Source: Moniliophthora roreri (taxonomy: Eukaryota > Basidiomycota > Agaricomycetes > Agaricales > Marasmiaceae). From it: a DNA stretch of 64,000 nucleotides. The stretch is taken from contig LATX02000193.1 in NCBI GenBank assembly GCA_001466705.2, positions 496,001 to 560,000 of the forward strand, in the 5' to 3' direction. Shown here one piece after another: positions 37,201 to 48,410 of this stretch; the stretch's first letter is position 1, and each line of letters begins with the position of its first letter. Made by a program: the position numbers and the translations under genes. Under the pieces are notes generated by a model. It was not told the DNA's origin. It was given only the letters and a program-made list of their open reading frames with translations, and ran no database searches.

Positions 37201-39148
37201 AGTGTGTATCATAATCATTCCTTTGCTAGAAATTATGATCTAATCCTCTCTCTTAGGAAGTACGTCTAGACTCAAAAGACTGATGCATAAATTGTTTATT
37301 GACGAATTCTGAACGCCGACATAGTTTTTCGTAGGTATTTTCCCAAGTTCGAGAGCCGTTCGCTGAACCATTTGTCTAGAATGTGAGTGCTCAGCTTCAG
37401 TTATGAGATACCTCAAGGAACTCTGGTCAATTTTAGATGGTGAGGGTTTCGTGGCTCGCAGAGCCTTCTCTGTACTGAGTCTCCTTACTAGGAGGTGAAT
37501 CCGTTGCATTAGCGACATAAATCCCAACTCACCGTTAATACCTGTCCATGTGGCATGTCATATTAGGATGTTCGGTCGTTTCTTTGCATATCTCCGTTGA
37601 CAATTATTGACCTATTTTTACAGAATGTAAGATGCTTTGTATTGACCGTATCACGACATCTCATCCGCTATCACAGTGGGTGCGTGCGCCATCTTGGCTT
37701 GTTCAGGACTCGATTAAAAGCGGTTCGGGCATCGATTCAATTAGGAAGTAAGTTACACCTTTTTTTCCGGGGCCGTGTGTTGATTCATCGATTTTAGTGG
37801 GTACGTTCCGTGTAAAATACTTGGATTCATCGTCGCTAAACACTCTGTCTCGATTACGATTGTTAGCACGTAAGTCCAATCCATTGCGATGTCCGGTTAA
37901 CGCTCAATATCCGCCGTAGTGGGTTAGTTCTAGTACACTGAACCAAACGTTATCCATCTCACTAACGTGGCCCTCGCCAAATTGACAGAAAGTAAGAGTC
38001 TGCTTGATATCACCTTTCCGCCAATGCTAATCGACCACCATTGTCAGTGGGTGCGTATATTACTTCGTTATGGTCGAAAGGCTAAGTTCCAAGTACATGA
38101 TGGTGTTCAACGATAGGATGTACGTGCTCGATTTGTTCCTTAACGACGATCACTGATTCATTGCATCCAGGATGTATGTGGTCTTCGTACCTCTGGGAGA
38201 ATGATACTAACACACCGTTTGCGCCAAACAGGACGTGAGTCCCTCTATCCCTTACTTGCACCAACCCAGACGTCGGGACTTGGTTGTCTTCTGTAATAGC
38301 GGGTACGTGGTTCAGCGATTTCGGTGTGACGCTTCTATTAAAGAGACTATGGCAGGCTGTAAGTGAATCAAGTTGAACGAATCGTTGAGAAACTTAGAAG
38401 GTGTTTGGGATCTGTATAGCCGGTAAGCGTTGCTTGCCATCTACGCGTCAGACGTACATTGAAGCCTGTATATGTGTAGATTGTAGGCCATCTGCGTGAC
38501 TTCTTATATTCCGTCCTCACCAGGTTCTCCGTCATTGCCTTCGTCTAGTTTGTGAGTCTTACCTTCCCTTCATGAACTGTAAATAACTTTCAACAGACCT
38601 CCCAGGACCAGGAAGTTGTCCGTATCATCGTCCAGGCTGCGTTTTCTTGGGTACGCACGCACGCCTGTGGTCGCAAAGAAACAGGGCGTTGAACGATATT
38701 TAGAAGGATCCATCAGCAACGACAAAGCACCAACTGCTTGTATTCTTTATCGGTGAGGGCTACGGTGAGGATAAGTGACTTACTAAATATCCTCAACCTC
38801 CCAGATGTCCTGGTTATTGCCGAATGCTTATTTTGGAATGGGGGGAGCACACCATATAACATCGACCTCGTTCGCAATGTCATCTTCCAGTATGGTAATT
38901 CGCCAAAGTCTCGTGATCTGTTCCGTGCGATAGCGGGGAAGTTGTATACGGATATGGCAACGACGGTTTTGGGTAATGACGGGCATCTTTATCGCGACAA
39001 GTTGAGAGCCTTGGCAGTGAAGTATCAGAAGTTGTTGCTAGATAACCATTTTGAAGTGAGTGTGGCGGTCGGATTGTTGACTCGAGCTGATCATCGGCCT
39101 AGCTTCAGCGCTGAGCGCGGCGCTATATCATACCTTTCTAGGTGCTAG
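34206..39148 (+). CDS. GHG-domain + P-loop GTPase fusion with a microexon array (paralogue 2)
   Basis: My model has 39 exons and about 934 residues. Exons 34206-34558 and 34614-35346 encode the GHG domain (GHGYALWLPEP, GVRIGDVG, FDFLFNVCLP, GAVLMPPNGASR). Linker exon 35399-35443 ends NDSILRN, matching the kinase paralogues. Exons 35500-35562, 35620-35692, 35744-36042, 36103-36138, 36194-36234, 36291-36422, 36472-36548, 36600-36794, 36842-36980 and 37032-37131 encode the mushroom G domain: G1 GRRNAGKTT, G3 HDSRG, VIWYCLPTD, G4-like TKFED, and VYLQNMNK. Microexons follow (37199-38551), then 38597-38650, 38704-38752 and 38805-39148. All phases add up. The intron at 36795-36841 is GC-AG. G4 has Glu after TKF where TKxD is canonical, although Asp follows. 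The end may alternatively splice at 39055. A regulatory GTPase role is inferred. Confidence 0.8.
37132..38596 (+). other. Array of 23 phase-0 microexons (22 x 3 nt, 1 x 6 nt) separated by 24 short introns
   Basis: Between the exon ending in FPHW (37131) and the exon starting TSQDQE (38597), every intron-sized interval is bounded by a good donor and acceptor, and the pieces between them are exactly one codon. Microexons start at 37199, 37257, 37325 (6 nt), 37380, 37437, 37492, 37567, 37624, 37677, 37745, 37798, 37867, 37920, 37989, 38048, 38117, 38171, 38232, 38300, 38356, 38420, 38480 and 38549. Introns are 45-72 nt with donors such as GTAAGT, GTACGT, GTGCGT and GTGAGT, acceptors TAG or CAG, and branch-like motifs (TACTAAC in the intron at 38174-38231). 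None of the codons is a stop. The 24 residues are acidic/aromatic-rich, with four Trp at 37677, 37798, 37920 and 38048. Frame before and after agrees. Confidence 0.85.
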
Positions 39149-39346
39149 GTTCACGTTCTGCATAACTAGCGGTACATTGTGGGAAGGGACGATCATGGAG
39201 ATGGTTTTAACTTGTATTTTTACTGGTACACATACATCGTTACTGCAGAAAGATTATTTAATGGCAAAACAGCAGTCTCAACGTGAGTGAAAACATACCT
39301 TATAATCATGGTATCCTTCCCCCTCCCGTGACGTTCATGACGCGAA

Positions 39347-40090
39347 TCACAATTCCCCAGTCCACTGATCACTCTTTACGGTCGTGAGGTTCTCGTATCC
39401 GTCTTCAGTGATCACAACCACGTCTTCAATCCTAACACCACCAACACTTTCGCATTGCTTCAAAACCTCTTGGTGGATATGTTTGGAGTCGCGAATCGGG
39501 GCGATTAAATGAGGCGAGAAGTAGATTCCAGGTTCAACCGTCTAACCGAATGAACTTGAGCATAGAGACACAGAGAACTGACCACCACCATGCCCTTTTC
39601 CAGAGGTAACCGAAGTCTGAGGTAGGTGTAGCTTTCATGACCGAGCTTCACTCCTTTCCCAATCATGTCATTGACCGCCGGTTTGCTTGCGCTAGGCACA
39701 TCGTGCGTGTCCATGCCCAGACTATGTCCGAGACCGTGCAAGAAAAACGCCGAACTGATGCCTGAAGCGGGAATAGTCTCTTCGTCATCCTCAGGTCCTA
39801 CTGGAGATGTAGATGAATTGACGCCATTTGGTGACTTGAAGATGCCCAACTGCCCTCTTGACTAGGATTCGATGTCGAAGACGTTGGACTGCATCCCAAC
39901 AAGGGCTCGGCAGAAGAGTCCTAGATAGCGATTAGTCGTTGCCGAAAATTGGCTCCTCCAGAACAAGCCTTTGGAATGAATCTTCTGCTGTTCCCAACAG
40001 ACGTGGTTGTGGCAATGTCAGATGCGCTCGCATCGATGCCAAGTACAACTTGAGGAAGGAGTTTCTTGGGGCCATCATGAGCGGATTTGT
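39347..40090 (-). pseudogene. Xaa-Pro dipeptidase (prolidase, M24) remnant
   Basis: The minus strand carries the C-terminal half of a prolidase. It shows ASDIATTTSVGN (family ASDITRTxPVGN) near 40030, WDAVQRLRHRILVK near 39880, then after a frameshift SAFFLHGLGHSLGMDTHD near 39720. After a 41-nt intron (39542-39582) come TVEPGIYFSP and GGVRIEDVVVITEDG, with the stop TGA at 39347-39349. The metal-binding His of GLGHSLG and the Glu of VEPG and RIED are still present, but at least one frameshift near 39850-39870 separates the parts, and the N-terminal domain is absent. The frame appears truncated by the duplication that placed the third GHG gene to its right. Prolidases cleave X-Pro dipeptides; this copy is unlikely to work. 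Confidence 0.7.
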
Positions 40091-40287
40091 TCAGGTTGTA
40101 AGGACGGACCCGGATTGGACCCATGAGTTCGAGGCCTGTACAGTGTACGTGTCACCAGCTGATGCCGACAGCGGCGAATAACGGCTTGTGATGTTCCCGC
40201 GAACCCCCCCAGGTTCATACGCATGGCCAATCAAGTCCAAATAGGGCTGTTCAATCCTAAACATTCTAGTATTTCGCCGAATTCTCC

Positions 40288-43048
40288 ATGAACCATACAC
40301 CTAAAGGACAGATCTATGCTGACCTTCTCCTGCCTCTCCAACATGGTCACCCACTCTGGTTACCGAAACCTACTAAGCACAGCCCCCCCAAGGAATACCG
40401 ACGTCAAGGCGTACAAATTGGGGATGTTGGTGTTATCACTTCAGACGGTGGTTTTGAGTTTCTCTTTAATGTCTGCCTTCCTGCAGACCATCCCATTAAC
40501 CAATTCCGGGGTACGCCCAGTAATTTTACTCCCATTCGCTGGAATGGCCCAATTCATCAAACACCAAATTACTTTCGGCCAGGAGAGTTGATCTGTAGTC
40601 GGAGCTCGGAGAGGCTTCAGTTACCCATTCCGTACGTGAATGTCCTTCTACGACAATTCATTCCCTCTGACCTTCTGTATCGTTCTCCTGCCGGCACCGA
40701 GCGGCCGATCGTGCTCAGGTTCCGCAATCGCAGAGGTGCAGTACTGATGCTCCCAAACGGCGCTAGTCGATTTGACTGTGGGGATGTTGCTGTGTTTCGG
40801 AGATATGCCGATATGAACGCCCCCAACTGGTATCGGTTCTTCCGTGTTACACTGGGCCGTGAACCTGAAAATGGTTCACTGCGTCTCGTCACCGGTTTTG
40901 ACAAGTCCGATTCTTGGACAATGGCACTAGTTGACTCGGACCGTTCACCAAGTCCGTCGCTGATCTTCTACAAGAAAGACCATGGGCGGCTGAGCTTGGA
41001 GGAACTTTCCCGGTCCTCTGTTTCCCAGTCACCGATTACCATCAGATGCTCTACTAGTGTCATGAAGAACCAAACACTATTTCTTCGTGCCCACCCAATA
41101 CTTTTACGAGGATCAGAGCTGGTTTGGCGGCGGAACCCTGAAGCTACAGGAGCTCAAAGATATTCCTTACCATCCACCTTGCCTATAAGGAATGTTTACT
41201 ATTCTCGCTTCAACTATTTAACCCCCGGGAGCAGCAGAAATGGCTTTCTGAACGATTCAGACGGATATAGTTCAGACACGTCAGAGCACTATACCGCCAA
41301 AAACATTAACACAATTGACGAGGAACATGACTACGACCTTCCACCTTCTCGGGTACATGCCCACTTTACTTAAAGAAAGGAGCACACACTGATTCTGTAT
41401 ACTGCCAGTCTTCAAATCGTTCTTGGGGCGCTGTCGATGATTCCATCTTGCGAGATGTACGTGGTTTCTTTCCCGGTAATGAGGCTCAGCAGTTAATTTT
41501 ACGAATATGCAAACTTCTTTGGGACAGGAAATTGAATCGGATGTCACCGCTGTATTAGTAGTCACGGATGACTCGGACGTTGCGCCCTTAACCGAAACTG
41601 AAGAGTTTGTTAACTTGCTAAGATCGACCGTTGAACCAGGAGAAAACGGCTTTGAAGACGTGTTAATTGGTCTGCAGGATGCAGACGCTCAACGCTGTGT
41701 TGACCTGATTCAAGATGTAGGTCCTGCAGTCCTTCACTATTCTCCTCCTTCGTAGTACTCACAGCTCGTGTTTTCTTTCAAAGGTCATCGACAAATTCAC
41801 CACAGAGTATCCCGAGCTAAGGCAAAAAGCTCACCGTCTACTTGTAAAACTATCCAGGAGTCAAGATGTCCTACCCTCCACTCTCTTCATCAAAGGTATT
41901 GAACTCCGGGATACGAATGCCCAGTTTGGTGGCGCATTCGGAGACATTTATCGAGCCGTGTATAGAGATTTAGAGGTTGCAATCAAGCGGATGCGTGTTT
42001 TTCCGAGTACGCCGGAAAGCAACCGGCAGAAGTTGTACAAGGTATGCTCGTCTTTCGTCCTTATACATGATTCCTTGGTCATGTGAATGCTTACAGGGTT
42101 TTTGCCGAGAAGCTATACTTTGGCGAGCATTGAAGCATCCCTACGTCTTGCCGTTTTTAGGTGTAGATTCGGAAACATTCCCTGGTTCCTTCTGCTTGAT
42201 TTCACCATGGATGAAGAATGGTACGGTTTTAGACTACCTGGGAAAAACTGATGGGCAGGATATTGATTTGAGGGTATGTGACTGAGCTGTTACAGTCAAC
42301 TGCTTGGAACCCACAGGTCCCGATTGAAAAGCTATTTGAAATTGCGCAAGGTCTAGCATACCTCCATTCACAGGAAATTGTACACGGTGATCTTCGTGGC
42401 GTATGTCTCTTTGTTCAAGGTTTTCCAACCACTCATCTGAAAGCCACAGTCAAATATCCTCGTAGACTCGAAATGTCATGCATGTATCGCCGACTTTGGG
42501 CTTTCAGTCTTTTCAGACGGGACTGTACGCACCGATTCGTCACATCACGGTGGTTCAGTGCGATGGATGGCTCCAGAACTTCATGATCCGGCTAGATTCC
42601 GTCTGGAGTATGTTCGCCGAACATTCGCGAGTGATGTATATTCTTTTGCTTGCGTCTGTGTGGAGGTTTATATGCATTCTGTCTCTTCTCCTTGTCCTGG
42701 CCTAATCATTTTTGGCAGCTTTATACAGGAAAACGACCATTCGCAGGCATTCGACATGATACAGGTGCAATTCTCCAGGTAATCGTGGGAAAAAGACCAA
42801 AATGGCCACCTCATATGGAGGCTTGGTTGTGGAGTATCGTGGAGACCTGTTGGGATCACGACAGAGCCAAGAGACCAAGTGTATCGAGGGTGGTAGAGAT
42901 GATGCAGACTAGGTGCCCTGGAGGAACGTTGATACCTCTCGTGAGTTTAGGGTTGAATATGACGCAGCTGAGGCCTAATCGACGATTTCTTTCTAGCATG
43001 AGATGGTTTCGCTTAATGAAGCAGTCGACCAAGGATCACAACGCGTAA
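40288..43048 (+). CDS. GHG-domain + TKL-type kinase fusion (paralogue 3)
   Basis: Eight exons give about 788 residues: 40288-41352, 41409-41456, 41528-41716, 41784-42041, 42097-42273, 42317-42400, 42450-42665, 42719-43048. The N-terminal GHG domain (GHGHPLWLPKP, GVQIGDVG, FEFLFNVCLPADHPIN, GAVLMLPNGASRFDC) leads through the linker exon (GAVDDSILRD) to the helical linker and the kinase (VAIKR, HGDLRGSNIL, DFGLS). Its first exon is uninterrupted: the place where both paralogues have a 54-55 nt intron (40632 onward) has lost the acceptor and is read through in frame. Splice positions are otherwise identical to those of the gene at 27570. The last exon could instead splice at 42940 to a different tail. 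Its role is inferred as for paralogue 1. Confidence 0.85.
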
Positions 43049-43446
43049 GTATTCTGAAGACAAGCACACAAAACACGATTCGCCATATGAGCACTCGGAT
43101 CGCATAGATTTACGAGCATGTCCTGTGAAAATCATGGTACTGAGCACTAGGAATATGAAGGACAAAGGACGTTGAACGTCGGATATCGGACAACTGCATT
43201 TTGATCATTCAGTGCTGCCTAGCTTGCTCATTTCTCTTTTTTTAATGCTTTCGTCGTTTGAATTTGTTCTGCTCTAGTCATTTTACCCCACATCTGCTCG
43301 TTTTCTATGCAAGTTTGCTCTCCTTGTGTTCGCTACAATCATTCCGCGACTACCTGTACACTAGCTGTATACAAATCTCATGTCCGGGAATATCATTGTG
43401 TTCAGGAGTATAATCTCGTTCATTCACCCGACTTGGTGCCACCAGT

Positions 43447-43700
43447 GGTGTTAGAAGGAATGAGCCCTTAAAACACCACGCGAATCGCCGAACCTCGCTG
43501 CGTGGTGAACTACATTAGGGGCGGGGACTTTGGGACCAAGGGGATACCATATTACAACTTATTTGAGGTATAGCGTAAACGTACAAGTACATGAAAAGTA
43601 TCTGTGGTACGCACGTATTGCTTCTCCACCCCTCTTTTTCACTTGAAACATGCGGTCCAACCCCGTCACTAGCTGGGTGGGCGAGTATAGGACATGCCTC
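43447..43700. repeat. Dispersed repeat, second copy of 32415-32660
   Basis: Same block order as the first copy, including GACTTTGGGACCAAGGGGAT and the TTGCTTCTCCACCCCTC motif, plus an internal extra piece (ATATTACAACTTATTTGAG). Fragments of it recur at 43730-43800. Both copies lie in the flanks of the duplicated signalling genes, so they may have travelled with the duplication or seeded it. Confidence 0.6.
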
Positions 43701-43872
43701 ATTGCTCCACACCTAATCAGAATGAATCAAAGGGATATCATATTACAACACATCCAAAGTGTAGCATAAACGTAGAGTACATGAAAAGAATCCACTGCAA
43801 ACATAAAACAATAAAAGTACAAAATAGTAGTGTCCGATTCATCTTCGTGAAAAAAGTCATCGGTTGGCTGCC

Positions 43873-46800
43873 TTAGACAGTCGCAGTCTTGTGATGAGAG
43901 TCGTGGACAAGAACGTCAAACGCCTTGCTTCTCCATCCCTCAGGTCCATCACCCTTTTCGATCAACTTCTCCTTCTCGGCGGAGCGGTTCACCCATCCAG
44001 CCGGATTACCCTCCTTTGCAAGGATCGAATCTCTCTTGTTGGAAACCACCTTGAAGGTACTATGCGATGACGAAGAGGGCGACATGGATACAGAGGTTCC
44101 GGACGTGGAGGCAGTGTCGTCTCTCTTTCTCTTGAAGGCCTAGTAATTGAACATTTAGTGGTGAGGAAAAAAGAGAATCGTGCAAAACAAACATACCTCC
44201 TGCATCGCCTTGATCTTACCAATCTGCTCACCCTCACTCTCTTCACCAGAGACAGTCGACCTTCTGGCTTCTTCCATCCTACTCCTGACGGCAACGAGTT
44301 CTTCGCCAATCCAGCCCAGGCCACTCTCGACACCGTCAGAAACGGCTTTCTGGATTTGCTTCTTGACGAGACCCATCATGATAGGCTACAACCGGCATCG
44401 TCAATAAATCACAGATTGCAATAAAGAAAGAGTACAACGTACCTTCAAAGTCTTGTACAAAACATCGTGTTTGGAATCCCTGATCGAGAACTTGAGCGTA
44501 TCCAGCTTGACATTGACAGTCTTGACAGCAAAGAGCGTCGCAGGATCACTGGTGTTCGTCAAATGTACGGTGACAGTCATGCCCTCGCCGCCCAAGACGA
44601 CATCGGCAAGACCGGAATCCCTGATCTTGATAGCACCACTCTTCTTCCTAAAGTAAAATGCAACATCCCTCAAATCGGCCTGGATCTGGCCCATGGTGAG
44701 AATGAATTCGTGGCGGTTGGCTTCTAGAGCTGCGATGGGGTTCATTATTAACCTAAAGCCACATCTTGCAATAGAAACAAAAACAAAAGAACTCACTCTT
44801 ATTGATGTTCGGATAAGGGCTGAACTTGACCCAGTTATGTGTCTCTATCTCGACTGTGTTGGGGAACAAGTTACGTCCAGACAAGGTGAGGTTCTCGACA
44901 ACGAGGTCAAAGGATTCATCGGTGTATTCAATTCGTGGAATGGGGATGTATCCGACCTGCAAGAGCGAGTCAACAACACTAACACGGTGAGATAAAGTAA
45001 CTACCGACCTTCTCAATGAGTACGGGCAGAATGACACTTCGAACATCATTCCAAAGAGGCTTCTTGAATTTGAGATGTCCTTCACCATCATCAGAGAAGA
45101 GAAGATCCTTGGTGAAGCGTTGAACGTCTGTGCCCAATCTGTGCAGCGTCAAAGTCAGTACATCGATCATGACGAGCAAACTATGGTGCAAACCTGCGAT
45201 TGATATCATCTTCGGTGATACCCTTGAGCCAATCTCCAATTCCGTCAAAGACCAGGTCAAAATGGTCTCTGTACTTGCCACGCATTCCCTTGTTCTTCTC
45301 CTGAATCTTCCTTTTGTTCTCCTGAACCTCACCATCGGCACCAACAACTGCAGGTGTACCGAGGATAGTTGATCCTGGAACCTCATCCGTAGGCGAATCA
45401 GCTTTGCCAGATCCATAGAAAACTCGTCCTTCATCGATCAACTCCCTACCCCTTCTCTCGCACTGGTCCTCAAGGACATAACCTGGTTCCCTAACAATCT
45501 TCTCGGCCCAATCACCGACTTTCTTCCACCAAGCACGAAGCTCCTCGTCTCGTTTGCCGTCATCAATGAGAGCATTGATGGGATCCCAGACACATCGTTC
45601 GAGCGATTTACCATTGGCGAATCTCTCGAGGATAACTCCGAGTTGACTTAGGGTCTCTTGGAGCTTGGGGTTGCCACCGACGGAAGACCCGGCAGTATTA
45701 GCATGTGAAGATGCGATAGTACGGCCGTGAGAGGCGTATTCTTTTATATAGGAGATTAGCCATTCGAGGGCTTCTTGGTAATCGGGGTGCTTCTGGCATT
45801 CAACGACGACCTGCAGGTGATTTCAGCATACGTAAGGTGTCACACGACAAAAATAAGCGACCTTCTTCAAACGGAAGATGAACTGATCTCTTCGTTCCGA
45901 AGGGAAGTACTCCTCGGTCAAGAATTCCTTGCCTCGCGTGTAGTGTTGACGAGCCTTGTCTTGATGCTCTTGCGGGATATTCGAGTTGATGCCATCCTTC
46001 AACAAGATCAAGAATTGTTCCAATAACAGAAAAACAGGTGCCGCCAACCTTCATACCGCCAAACATCCTGCCTATCAAACCTTTCTTCTGAGCTTCTTCG
46101 CCGACTGTCTTTGCCTCTACCTTGGCTTCATCACTAGTCGCAACGTCGCCGGTAGCACCAGTCTCAGCCTTGGCCTGCTCCTTTAAACCAGCAACGCCCT
46201 CGGGCGAGGGGTCGGTCGCGACTGCTTGGGCTCGATCTTTAGCTGGATCGCCTGTCGGAGTTGGTTCCTCGCCTGGAAGGCGAGCTTTGACCATGCCAGT
46301 GGCACCTGATAAACTAACAGCTTTAGGTGTACCTTTAGGAATAGACAAGAAGGTCTTGCCTTTCGTATCCTTTTCTCTCTTCAGTTGCTCCTCCTTAGTC
46401 TCGCCAGGAACAAATTGATCACCTTTGTGGGCCTCATCGACTCCTCGCAACCTGTCCTCGCCTGGAGCGATGCCCTCGGAAGCCTTCACAAGCCCTCTGG
46501 AAAGGAGGTCACGACCGATAATTGAAAAGTCAGTGACAAGCTTGCGCGCTTCAGAGTTGGTGAGAAGAAGATGTAAAAGAGTTCGGACGTGCTGGATCGT
46601 CTGATCAGCGTCTGCTTTGGCCTTATCTTTCTCCACTGGTACTACAATCCAGAAGTTAATCCTTGATCGTAGAAAAGAACCTGGAAAAACTCACCGCCAT
46701 CCTTCGATACCACATCGCCTACTTCAACTTGTCTCGTAGACCAGATCCACTCCTGGATCAATTCATCGCTGTTCTTTCTCTTAACCATCAAACGGAGAGT

Positions 46801-47070
46801 TCCAAGGATATCCTTGACATCTTGAATCATCCGCTGTCCTTCCTTCGATAACTTTTCTGTTGGTACAGGTGAATGTGAAAGTGCATGGGAGAACCACGAA
46901 TCCAGCTGAGCGTTGGTGGGTAATTTTGAGGATCGCAAAGCGAGGATGGCGGTGTACAGATTGAGTTTGCGATCTACATCGGCGTCTTTGGCAGCTTTGT
47001 TCACCGGGTCGGTGACGCTGCCTTTAGCGGGATGCGCTGAAACGTCTTTGGGTGCAGGTGGGAGTGACAT
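43873..47070 (-). CDS. HAM1-like protein (DUF4449/HAM1_C family)
   Basis: This multi-exon minus-strand gene runs from ATG 47070 to TAA 43873-43875. The first intron is 46642-46694; others lie near 45990-46050, 45800-45865, 45140-45195, 44995-45010, 44750-44800, 44400-44440 and 44145-44195. The product of about 900 residues carries the family-typical IPQEHQDKARQHYTRGKEF and EYFPSERRDQFIFR near 45920. A long middle follows, with DGIGDWLKGITEDDINRRF near 45210, then lipid-binding-like beta segments (IPRIEYTDESFDLVVENL, near 44920) and a basic Ser-rich tail. HAM1-like proteins are fungal relatives of the BPI/SMP lipid-binding fold. A membrane-lipid role is inferred from the fold. There are no signs of damage. 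Confidence 0.82.
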
Positions 47071-48410
47071 GGCGGTTCGTGGGTAGGAATGGAAAGAAGA
47101 GAGTGTGGGTTATAAAGTCGTGTAGCTAGTCTATTCAACGCGGGTCGTCATACATGCGTCATTGGTCTGGTGCGTTCTCCGATCCCCTGACGTTTGGTGG
47201 TGTGTGGAAGGAATCCAGACTGTTCGCTTTACCTCCTATTCCTGTTCATCGTCAGTGAAAGCTTGGTGCATCGATCTGGGCTCGTCGCCTTGATTTTCTT
47301 GGTCGATAAGAGCACGGAAATCAACGACGAGAACAGAAAGATTCCTCGTAGCCTTGCCTTGGTGAAGAACGCGTCTGGCGCATTCGTTGACGTCGGATGG
47401 AGTTTGCGAACACGTGACGTCATACCGCCCAAAATAATTTTGCGTTCAGCAAGAGCGAGGGTCAACTAGTTACTATAGGTACTTAGAGCACTACTGCATC
47501 AATTTCAAGACCCCTGTTATCCTAGAGCAACTGTATTAGCTGTCGCTGGGCATATTCACCCAAAAACAGCCTTATTGATTGACACGGCTTGCTCCTCGCA
47601 ATGGTTGCAATGTCACCAAGAATCACGACTCTCGACTCCAAGCCGTCAAAAGAGGAGCTACCTGTCCTGGAGCAGTTGGTCACAATGAGCAGGACAGGAA
47701 GCGAATAACCATACTCACACTATATGAGCACACTCTTCTCGCTATCGAGCGTTCTTCTAGTCAAGCAAGCTCTTTTGGAGTTATGTATATCTTGAACTGT
47801 AGCGATAATTCAAAGATGGTCCCTCGCGCTGTCCATAGTATGTCCATATGACGCCCAAGTACTTGGTGAAGTCGTTTGTGTGGCTAGCTGCCGAATAACA
47901 TGCGTAAAGTATTCCCGCTGAAGCCGTTTTACTAGCGAATCAACTAAGCATCTGTCAGCACACCGACTCTGCGGGGGAGCCCATTGAGAAACTCACCTAA
48001 ATTTAACATTTTCATGATATTAAAACTAAATTTTGCGTGAAGCTCACAGCAGTATGAGCATCTTACACTACTTCCAGGTTCGAGGACATCATGGAACGAA
48101 GAAGGAATTTCGTTGTTTACGCGTTGTTTATCCCTCCTCAAATTCCCGTCCCGTCACCAGTCCTAGTCCACACTTCCGCTGGTATTCCGTCTTCCTGAAT
48201 CAACAGCCTGCTTGGAACGGTTGAAGGGGCTATTCTAAAGGGAGATATTGGGGACTTGGTGCGCCTGCAGTCATGTCGAAAATTGACCAAAAAATTTACT
48301 GGCTTTCATCAGGTTTAACGAGCTCTCGGACTTGTCATAGTCCAAAGCGTCAAATAGAGGCCATAACGAGTCAATACGACTACGGAGACCCATAAACTAA
48401 CTCCACCTGC
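47071..48410. other. Divergent intergenic region, no gene recognised
   Basis: It separates the minus-strand HAM1-like gene and the plus-strand RRM-like gene, so it should contain both promoters. Several short frames are present but none has protein character, and no known repeat ends are seen. Confidence 0.45.

Noticed and set aside
37132..38596. A single 1,465-nt intron in the GTPase gene
   Set aside because: All other introns here are 37-72 nt, and the interval decomposes completely into introns of that size with codon-sized exons in one phase. The single-intron model remains the main alternative to test.
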